This document shows, in pieces, positions 41,033 through 48,900 of a stretch of 60,537 nt of DNA. A program made the position numbers and the translations under genes. Each line of letters begins with the position of its first letter. Position 1 is the first letter of the stretch. This DNA is from a virus. Location: positions 1 through 60,537 of the IMG/VR virus record IMGVR_UViG_3300022939_000021, one strand, 5' to 3'. A model generated the notes under the pieces. The model searched no databases. It worked only from the letters and a program-made list of their open reading frames with translations, and had not been told where the DNA came from.

Positions 41033-42453
41033 TGGATCATTTTTATGACGGACAAATAAGAAGATTTGTCACACAGTTTATTCGTGCTTTTTCAAATTTT
41101 TCTTATAAAGACAATGCTGGTACATTGCGTAAAGTTCCTGCTACATACGGAAACTTAACACGTCAAGTAGCACACATTATTCGTGACAATAGTGAAAACA
41201 AAGTTATTAGTGCACCTCGTATTGCTTGTTATATCACAGGATTAGAGTATGCACGTGAGCGTGTACAAAGTCCGACACACGTTGATAAATTACATTTTAG
41301 AAAACGTGATTATAACGAAGCAACACAGCAATACGAAGATGTTCAAGGGGTTGGTAATACTGTTGAACGTTTGATGCCTGTACCATTTACACTAAGAATG
41401 AAGGCAGATATTTGGTCAACTAATACAGATCAAAAATTACAAATTATGGAACAAATACTTGTTCTATATAACCCTGCACTAGAAATACAAACAACAAACA
41501 ACTATGTTGATTGGACTTCACTTAGTTTAATTGAACTAGCAAGTGTAAACTATTCAACTAGAAGTATTCCGCAAGGAACTGAAACAGAAATTGATATAGG
41601 TGAAATGGAATTTACAATGCCTATATGGATTACACCTCCTGCTAAAGTTAAAAAACTTGGAGTCATTGAAAAAATTATTATGAATATTTTTGATGAGTCA
41701 GGAAGTATTAGTGACGGCTTTATTGATGCAACTATTCCAATGGCAACAGTTGTTAAATCTCCAGGCGATTTTAAATTACTTGTATTAAACAATACTGCTA
41801 AACTACTGCATACCGGAGAAGGTGTTTCAGAATCAAATACAGGTATCTTTACTAGAACAGGCGATCCTATTAGTTGGTTTAAACTATTAGATCAATATCC
41901 AGGGAAATTCACTGCCGGTACTAGTAGTATTAGATTACTAAAGAGCGATGGTAATGAAGTTGTTGCTACAATTAGTTTAAACCCTACAGATGACAACGAA
42001 ATGGTTCTTTCAATTGATAGTGATACTGTTCCAGAAAACACAGTATTAGCAGACAGTGTTAATAGTAGAGGAACAATAGATGCTATTATTGATCCTACAA
42101 AATATGCCCCAGACTACTCTACAATAAGTGCTGGAACAAGATATCTAATACTAAATCCAATTAATCCAAATGTAAAAGGTGATAGTTCTGACGCAAATGC
42201 AAATGCCTGGCAAAATGCTGATGGTTCTGTATTTAAAGCAGAAGAAAATGACATTATAGTTTGGACTGGAACACAATGGGAAATTGTGTTAGACGCAAGT
42301 GGCACAAATAGCGGAGCCGATTCTGCTTCCTCACCAGACCCAGTGTATATAACTAATACATATACTGGTATTCAGTACAAGTTAGATAATGGTGCTTGGC
42401 TGAAGAGTTTTGAAGGTGAATATGAGGCAGATGAATGGAGACTAGTTCTGTAA
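41032..42453 (+). CDS. 15: tail sheath stabiliser gp15
   Basis: The 473-residue protein matches gp15 in its first 220 residues: YDGQIRRFVTQFIRAFSNF, TYGNLTRQVAHIIRDNSENK, DIWSTNTDQKLQIMEQIL and YVDWTSLSLIELASVNYSTR. T4 gp15 (272) tops the tail and stabilises the contracted sheath. Here about 230 residues are added at the C-terminus with late modules of WTGTQWEI and LDNGAWLKSF type. It overlaps the gp14 stop by one base. Confidence 0.85.
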   Translation: MDHFYDGQIRRFVTQFIRAFSNFSYKDNAGTLRKVPATYGNLTRQVAHIIRDNSENKVISAPRIACYITGLEYARERVQSPTHVDKLHFRKRDYNEATQQYEDVQGVGNTVERLMPVPFTLRMKADIWSTNTDQKLQIMEQILVLYNPALEIQTTNNYVDWTSLSLIELASVNYSTRSIPQGTETEIDIGEMEFTMPIWITPPAKVKKLGVIEKIIMNIFDESGSISDGFIDATIPMATVVKSPGDFKLLVLNNTAKLLHTGEGVSESNTGIFTRTGDPISWFKLLDQYPGKFTAGTSSIRLLKSDGNEVVATISLNPTDDNEMVLSIDSDTVPENTVLADSVNSRGTIDAIIDPTKYAPDYSTISAGTRYLILNPINPNVKGDSSDANANAWQNADGSVFKAEENDIIVWTGTQWEIVLDASGTNSGADSASSPDPVYITNTYTGIQYKLDNGAWLKSFEGEYEADEWRLVL

Positions 42454-42881
42454 AAGATATAATTTGTAGTGGTGCATTGTTTTATGCAAAGGACACCAGT
42501 CGCTTTTTATTCCTACAAAGAACAAAACATAAAACAGCAGGCCAATGGGGTCTTGTTGGTGGCATGAGTGAAGAAGGCGAAACGCCTTGGAAAGCACTTG
42601 AAAGAGAAATCTTAGAGGAAGTTGGCAAAACTCCAAAATTTGAAAAAATTATTCCTTTAGAATTATATACTTCAAAAGACGAAAAGTTCTTTTTTCACAC
42701 TTATATTGTTGTAGTAGAAAAAGAGTTTATTCCTACATTAAACAACGAGCATTCAGGATATGCATGGACATATGCTAAAGATTATCCAAAACCTTTACAC
42801 GTTGGCTTACGTAATACACTTCAAAGCAAAGTAAATCAAACAAAAATTGAAACAATAGTTGAAGTAGTTAAAAGTTTATGA
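42435..42881 (+). CDS. Nudix hydrolase
   Basis: The 148-residue protein has a Nudix box (residues about 42-64, GGMSEEGE...REILEEVG) for Mg2+-dependent hydrolysis of nucleoside diphosphates linked to another moiety. In this operon a nucleotide-sugar or ADP-sugar substrate is plausible; phage Nudix enzymes also act on ADP-ribose or cap-like structures. It overlaps gp15 by 19 bases and the next gene by ATGA. Confidence 0.9.
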   Translation: METSSVKDIICSGALFYAKDTSRFLFLQRTKHKTAGQWGLVGGMSEEGETPWKALEREILEEVGKTPKFEKIIPLELYTSKDEKFFFHTYIVVVEKEFIPTLNNEHSGYAWTYAKDYPKPLHVGLRNTLQSKVNQTKIETIVEVVKSL

Positions 42882-44113
42882 TCAAAGTTATTGGCGACAT
42901 AATGTTAGATCGATGGATCTATGGTAATGCTGATCGTGTCAGTCCCGAGGCTCCGGTACCTGTATTAAAAGAAGAAAGTCAAGAATACAGTGTAGGTGGT
43001 GCAGGAAATTTAGCACTTAATCTTGCAAATTTAAATGTAGAACTAGACTTGTACTCAGCACTTTCTCAAGATAAAGAAGGGTTTAAAGTCTTAGAATTAT
43101 TAAAAAATTATACAACGTTAAGCAGTAATATTGTTCTTGATTCTAAAACAACTACAACAAAGACTCGTTTAGTTGGCCAAGGTGGACAACATATAATGAG
43201 ATGGGATAGAGAAGAACATTACATTGGCGATTTAAAAAATAGAATAGATTACAATGAAGATTTTTATGTTATAAGCGATTATAATAAAGGTGTTATTGAC
43301 TTAGAATTAATGAGCAAATTAAAGAATAAAAAAGTTTTTGTTGATCCTAAGCAAATGCCACAAATGTATAAAGATGCATTTTTAGTTAAACCAAATATGT
43401 TTGAGTTTAGATCATGGTTTGGAGATTTTTCAGTTTCAAAAGCAAGACAAAAATTAAATGATTTTTATTGGACTTGGTTAGTAGTGACTGACGGTGCTAA
43501 CGGTGTTTACGTTATCAACGAAACAGATGATTGGCATTTTAAAGAAGAAGTAAGAGAAGTGGCTGACGTCACGGGGGCAGGAGATACATTCCTAGCAGTG
43601 TTAGTGTATGCTTATGCTACAAAAAACATGACTATACCTGATGCTTGTAAACTAGCCTGTTATGCTAGTGCTAGGAATGTTGAAAAAAGAGGTGTGCATT
43701 TAGTTTCTTTTGAAGATTTAAATAGAGGAATTGTTTGGACAAACGGTGTATTTGATATACTACACCCTGGACATTTAGAGTTATTAAAATACTCAAAAAG
43801 TCTAGGAAGAAAACTTATTGTTGGTATTAATGATGATGAAAGTGTAAAAAGATTAAAAGGTCCTACAAGACCTATTAATAACTTTTTAATTAGAAAACAA
43901 CAATTAGAAATGCTACCATGGGTCGATGAAGTTGTTGTTTTTACTGAAGATACTCCGCAACAAATATTAGAAGATATTAGGCCTGATATTATTGTTAAAG
44001 GTGGGGACTATACAACAGAAACAACAGTTGGACACGAACTTGCTGAAGTTAAAATTTTTCCAACTATTGAAGGTCACAGTACAACAGATATCATTGGAAG
44101 GATTAAAGAATGA
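42878..44113 (+). CDS. hldE: bifunctional heptose-7-phosphate kinase/heptose-1-phosphate adenylyltransferase (HldE-like)
   Basis: The 411-residue protein has an N-terminal ribokinase-fold sugar kinase with GDIMLDRWIYGNADRVSPEA (6-25), VGGAGNLALN and the catalytic DVTGAGDTF (230-238), then a nucleotidyltransferase with TNGVFDILHPGH (288-299), VGINDDESVKRLKG and IVKGGDY. This order and the VSPEAPVPV motif are those of HldE, which makes ADP-D-glycero-beta-D-manno-heptose for lipopolysaccharide. It is shorter than E. coli HldE (477), mainly in the linker. Active-site residues seem present. The gene overlaps both neighbours by 4 bases. Confidence 0.9.
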   Translation: MIKVIGDIMLDRWIYGNADRVSPEAPVPVLKEESQEYSVGGAGNLALNLANLNVELDLYSALSQDKEGFKVLELLKNYTTLSSNIVLDSKTTTTKTRLVGQGGQHIMRWDREEHYIGDLKNRIDYNEDFYVISDYNKGVIDLELMSKLKNKKVFVDPKQMPQMYKDAFLVKPNMFEFRSWFGDFSVSKARQKLNDFYWTWLVVTDGANGVYVINETDDWHFKEEVREVADVTGAGDTFLAVLVYAYATKNMTIPDACKLACYASARNVEKRGVHLVSFEDLNRGIVWTNGVFDILHPGHLELLKYSKSLGRKLIVGINDDESVKRLKGPTRPINNFLIRKQQLEMLPWVDEVVVFTEDTPQQILEDIRPDIIVKGGDYTTETTVGHELAEVKIFPTIEGHSTTDIIGRIKE

Positions 44114-44601
44114 TTGTTGAAGCATATTTGCCTAACTGGAAAGACTACGAAGAGATTTATAATGAGTGGTCAAACAAATCTTCTGACAACTGGAAAACAC
44201 AGTCAACAACAGTAGGGTTTGATATTGGCCAACCTGGTATTCCTAATTCTTTTGATGTAAAACTAAAAGAAGATTATAATAAAGCAATACAACAAATTAT
44301 TCCTAATTGGTCATTTGGAAAAATATTAAACATTTGGGGTGTTTATTATAGAGATTATGGATATCAAACTGTACATAGGCACAACCAAAACAGTGTAGCA
44401 ACTATTCTTTATTTTGATACACAACCTGAAGAAGATAAGTTGACAACACTTAATGGTTTATTTTATACTATACACGACGATCAACACAAAACAATTAAAC
44501 CAGAACCAGGAAAATTATTATTAATTAATTGGGACGTTTGGCACGGAGTGTATCCTGCTAAAGAACCTAGAAGAAGTTTTATGGTGGATTTTGCTACATG
44601 A
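44110..44601 (+). CDS. 2OG-Fe(II) oxygenase-like protein
   Basis: The 163-residue protein carries VHRHNQNSVATILYF (about 96-110), EPGKLLLINWDVWHGVYP (about 137-154) and RRSFMVDF, that is, a H-x-H/N pair, a distal His and an Arg of a dioxygenase-type jelly roll. The usual HxD is HRHN here, so the iron site is somewhat unusual. In an ADP-heptose operon it may act on a sugar or the glycan; this is inference. Overlaps on both sides are ATGA. Confidence 0.65.
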   Translation: MIVEAYLPNWKDYEEIYNEWSNKSSDNWKTQSTTVGFDIGQPGIPNSFDVKLKEDYNKAIQQIIPNWSFGKILNIWGVYYRDYGYQTVHRHNQNSVATILYFDTQPEEDKLTTLNGLFYTIHDDQHKTIKPEPGKLLLINWDVWHGVYPAKEPRRSFMVDFAT

Positions 44602-45428
44602 ATATTTTAATTACAGGAAACGAAGGATTTATAGGACAAAACTTATCAACGTATTTGGTAAGTAAAGGACACACAGTAGAAGGATTTGAATGGAAAGGAG
44701 ATGGTATTATACCTGACCCAAGTACATATGATTGGGTTATACACCTTGGCGCAATTAGTTCAACAACTGAAACAGATGTTGAAAAGATCATGAAACAAAA
44801 TTACGAATTTACAATGAATCTTTTACAAATTTGTGATAGAATGGGTGTTAATATACAACTTGCAAGTTCAGCAAGTGTGTATGGTCCTGGTTTAGACGGA
44901 TTTAAAGAAGAGTCTAACTGTTTACCAAAAAGTCCATATGCTTGGACAAAGTATCTAATTGATCGTTGGTTAAAAGAAGCAGGAGTAAATGACTTTAATA
45001 TGCTTGTACAAAGTTTTAGATACTTTAATGTTTACGGACCGCACGAAGATCATAAAGGCGACCAAGCAAGTCCTGTGCATAAATTTACACAGCAAGCCAA
45101 AGATAATAAAGTTATTAAATTATTTGAAAACAGTGACAAGTATGTAAGAGATTTTGTTTGTGTTAGCGATGTATGTCGAGTACATGAAGAAATGTTAACA
45201 CAAGACACTAGTGGTATTTTTAATGTAGGCACAGGAACAACTACAAGTTTTAAAGAAGTTGCTGATGTAATTGCAAATAAGTGGGGAGCAAAAGTAGAAA
45301 CTATTCCTATGCCAGAAAATTTAAAAGGACAATATCAAGAATATACTTGTGCAGACTTGACAAATTTAAATAAACATTGTAAAATAAACGATTATATGAC
45401 AGTAAAGGAATATATTAATGCCTACTAA
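44598..45428 (+). CDS. hldD: ADP-heptose 6-epimerase-like SDR (HldD-like)
   Basis: The 276-residue extended short-chain dehydrogenase has GNEGFIGQNL (7-16), the catalytic YAWTK (Tyr114, Lys118), and the HldD-like LGAISSTTETD (50-60), FRYFNVYGPHEDHKG and YVRDFVCVSDVCRVH segments. HldD converts ADP-D-glycero- to ADP-L-glycero-D-manno-heptose. E. coli HldD is 310 residues. Together with HldE it completes the last steps of the pathway; GmhA and GmhB were not seen. An alternative is a related UDP-sugar epimerase. Confidence 0.85.
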   Translation: MNILITGNEGFIGQNLSTYLVSKGHTVEGFEWKGDGIIPDPSTYDWVIHLGAISSTTETDVEKIMKQNYEFTMNLLQICDRMGVNIQLASSASVYGPGLDGFKEESNCLPKSPYAWTKYLIDRWLKEAGVNDFNMLVQSFRYFNVYGPHEDHKGDQASPVHKFTQQAKDNKVIKLFENSDKYVRDFVCVSDVCRVHEEMLTQDTSGIFNVGTGTTTSFKEVADVIANKWGAKVETIPMPENLKGQYQEYTCADLTNLNKHCKINDYMTVKEYINAY

Positions 45429-45810
45429 TGATGAAAATACACCAGAACGTTTAAACGGTAAAGTTGAAAAAGCGTGGGGGTATGAATTAATTTGGGCAAC
45501 CAACGACAAGTATTGTGGCAAAATACTTTTCTTTGAAAAGAAAGGCTCTAAGTTTTCAATGCACTTTCATAAGGAAAAAGACGAAAGTTGGTTTGTTAAT
45601 AATGGAAAATTTCTTTTACGTTATATTGATCCACGCACTGCAACTATGCACACAAAAGAACTTAATCCCGGCGATGTTTGGAGAAACCCGCCATTATTGC
45701 CGCATCAATTAGAAGCATTAGAGGATAACAGTTCAATTACTGAAGTGAGTACTGCTGATAGTGTTGCTGACAACTATAGAATTTTACCAGGCGATTCGCA
45801 AACTACTTAG
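45418..45810 (+). CDS. cupin protein, phosphomannose-isomerase type
   Basis: The 130-residue cupin begins AWGYELIWATNDKYCGK and has MHFHKEKDESWFVNNGKF (about 47-64) and NPGDVWRNPPLLPHQLEAL (about 85-103). This is the barrel type found in type II mannose-6-phosphate isomerases and dTDP-sugar epimerases. Its histidines HxH plus a late His would hold a metal. It is the last gene of the plus-strand operon; its end overlaps the minus-strand 41-residue gene by 8 bases. Confidence 0.75.
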   Translation: MPTNDENTPERLNGKVEKAWGYELIWATNDKYCGKILFFEKKGSKFSMHFHKEKDESWFVNNGKFLLRYIDPRTATMHTKELNPGDVWRNPPLLPHQLEALEDNSSITEVSTADSVADNYRILPGDSQTT

Positions 45811-45820
45811 TTTTCTTTTT
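45800..45820 (+). terminator. weak intrinsic terminator candidate
   Basis: AAACT, a four-base loop, AGTTT, then TCTTTTT on the plus strand at the end of the cupin operon. The stem is only 5 bp and AT-rich, so the strength is doubtful. Confidence 0.3.
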
Positions 45821-45928
45821 AATCCAACGATAGGCCGTATAGCCTAACAATAGTACAATAATAGTACCAATTCCATCTATCCAAGATGTTTCGTTCATTG
45901 CTCTGATTAGATCTGCTGTAATTTCCAT
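45803..45928 (-). CDS. small single-pass membrane protein, 41 residues
   Basis: This short frame encodes a polar N-terminus with a Trp/Asp junction (MNETSWIDGIG), a hydrophobic helix TIIVLLLGYTAY and a basic C-terminus RWIKKKTK. The ATG overlaps the stop of the 1952-residue tail gene as TAATG, so translation is coupled. The N-out, C-in topology predicted by the positive end is plausible. The protein might be a pinholin-like or spanin-like factor, or a small membrane accessory; nothing in the sequence decides. It converges with the cupin gene, overlapping 8 bases. Confidence 0.65.
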   Translation of the reverse strand: MEITADLIRAMNETSWIDGIGTIIVLLLGYTAYRWIKKKTK

Positions 45929-48900
45929 TATGCTTGTGCCTCTGACCAACGTAGAATAAGTTCGCCTGATACAGCACTACCTGATGTTTTATACACGTTA
46001 ATTGCTAGTACGTCTGGACCGTTCGGGAATGTACCTCTACCACCTAGTGTGGTATTAGTTAATTCTTTAATGAACGACAAGTCTAGTGTTGAACGCTCTC
46101 CAGGTCTAGCAACAAAACCAAATATTGTTTCACCTGGTTGTGCATACGGTGGTGCTGTAAAGTCAAATGTCACTGTTGTAGTACCTTTATTAATAGTACT
46201 ACTATCTGTACTTTGTGAGAATGAAACTGCATAATATTCCACGTTGTTCCATTCTTTTAGTTCAACTGTAGAAACAGATGTGTTAGCAGGAAAACGTGTT
46301 TCACTTGATGCTACTGATGTACCTTGTGTTGCGCCTGATGCTTCCCAAGTTGCTTTTGTAAAATACATTTCAGATGTTGGTGCATCTTTGAATGTATTTG
46401 TAATTGTAGTAGTGACTGCTGTATTTTGGCCAACTGTACCGCTTGGTCTTTGACTAATATCCAACCTAACACCATTTACATACTGTCCAGCGACATGGTC
46501 ATATAAAAAGTCACCTGTATTAACTCTTGTAATCGTTGTACCTGCGGCAATATTTGTACCAGTAATTGGTTTACCAATTGAATCATTAATTGTCGCTTGA
46601 TTTGCTAGATAGTCAGTTTCTTTAATATACAGTGTTTGTCTTCTATCTGAAACTGATCTCCAATACGATTGGTTAGTATTATATTTTTGCCATACTTGAA
46701 CGTTAAATGTAATTGGTGCCTGTGTTGTTGCTGTTGTTGTGACTGTTGAAGCGCCGCCGTTCCAGTTAACAGAACCACCCGGTGCAATCTGTGCGAAACT
46801 TGGCTGTCCACCTTGTGCAACACCTGTTAGACCCTGCCAACCAATGTCATCTGGATTGACTGGATAGTTTTGCGGATTAAGCACACCTGCAACAACAATG
46901 TTTCCTGTTTGTCCACTAGCGTTTGGTTCTGTAGTAATTTCAAGACCTTCTAGTAGCAACTGTGCTCTGTTAATAAGTTCTCTTTCGCCCAAGTCACCTG
47001 TTAGTGCATTAGATACACTAGGTGCTAGTCTAATTAGGAAAGACGTAAATGGTGTTGTACTAAACTGTGTACCTGTGGAAGTATATGAGAATAAGAATCC
47101 TCTATCTGAATCAAAACCACCGTCTGTAATAAACGAAGAACCCCAGTGTTGAATAATTGGCGTTGTAGTATTACTTGCTAGTACCATTCCTGTCTTAGCA
47201 CTGTGCGAATCCGCTGGGCCTGCTGTGTATGTTCTGGTTGCACCTGAAGCAAATTGCTGTAATGGTGCTTCACGTGTACACCCGATTAACGTGTTTCCGT
47301 CAATACTTGAATATGTAATTAATTCGTTGTCAATGTATACTGTACCGCCATCTTCAGGAAAATCACTAGCATCTTCTAACTCAATACTTGTGTCACTAAA
47401 ACTGATATTTGATTTTAGTTTACCAATAGCACTTTCGTTAATGACTTCATAACGCACAGGTTGGTTTCCTGTTCTCATATATGCTTCTGTGTTAATATTT
47501 GAATTACGCATTCTATGAGCCATGATAAAATTACCATCACTGCCTCTAAACATATAATCAATAAATCCAGCACCATACCATGAGTATTGAATTCCAATCA
47601 TCTGCATATATGAAATATCTAAATCATAACCCGATTTGCCTGTTCCATCACACTTATCTCTATTCCAATGATCTTGTCTTGCTTTTTTATCAACAACTTT
47701 AGCCATCTTAGCACCACTAATATTGCTAATACCTCTATAGTCAGGCGATACGTTAATACTTGATTGATTGTTAACTTTTGTCACAACGTGAGTCATACCA
47801 CGAATAACAATTCTATCACCAACACTTAATTGGTCTTGAAATCTAGTATTTGTTCCTGTAATTTCGTTTTGATCTTTATATGCTGTACAAGTACCCGATA
47901 ACTGGAAAGTAGCACTTCGTTGTACACAATACAAGTGTTTACCAGTGTATTCAAAGAAGATACCATTTTGATCATCATATGTTCCTGCTCTAACAACAGC
48001 ACCGTGCCATAATCTAGTTTGACACTGTGGATTATCTGTAAGTGTTGCAGTAGTATCACCTAAGATATATTTTGCTCTTACAGTAAAACTACGTTCGTCA
48101 ATAACACTATCTACAGCATACTGCCCGTTATATCCTGCTGTTTCAATACCTTTAATTCGAATAGTTGCTCCAACTTGTAGACCGTGATCTACATCATCTG
48201 TTGTGACTGTAATTGTACTATTAACCGCAGTTCCGTCTGCAGATGCATTTAAAATATCATAACTTGGTGCAAACAAAGCACCAGTTGTGTACATAATACC
48301 TTTACCTGACTGGTATCTAATATATTTTTTACTTTGACGTATTGCCTGTGCGCCATGTACCGGTGAACCTGTTCCTAATTGTACACCACCGTCAAATGGT
48401 CTATGTACAAAGAATGCATCCGGTCTAGGATAAACTGTTCCTCGAATTGGGTTGTCATTATTTGTTCCAGTATCGATAGCACCAACCGACAGTGCTTGAT
48501 ACGAAATTTGATCTAAAGCACTTACTGCCGTTGCAATAAATGATCCTGCCGCTAGGTAGTGATTGTTTCCTGTTCCATCAGTTAAATCATCTCCTGATTC
48601 AACACTAACAATAAATGTTGAACCTGGTAGTAGACCATGAGGACTACCAAACGCAACACTAATTGTTGCTAGAGCATCAAAATCAACATCACTTCCTTGT
48701 GCTAGAGCACCTGTTGTTGATTCAGACATCGAAATTGTACTATAAACACTTATTGTATCACCTGCTTTTGCGGAACCTGTTCCACTTGCTGTTGTAAAAC
48801 CACCAGTACCGTCAACTGTATCAGCAGACACTATTAAATCATTTGCAGGAGACTCTCCACCTAAATTATTGCCTGCAATAGTAATTCTATTTCCAATCTT

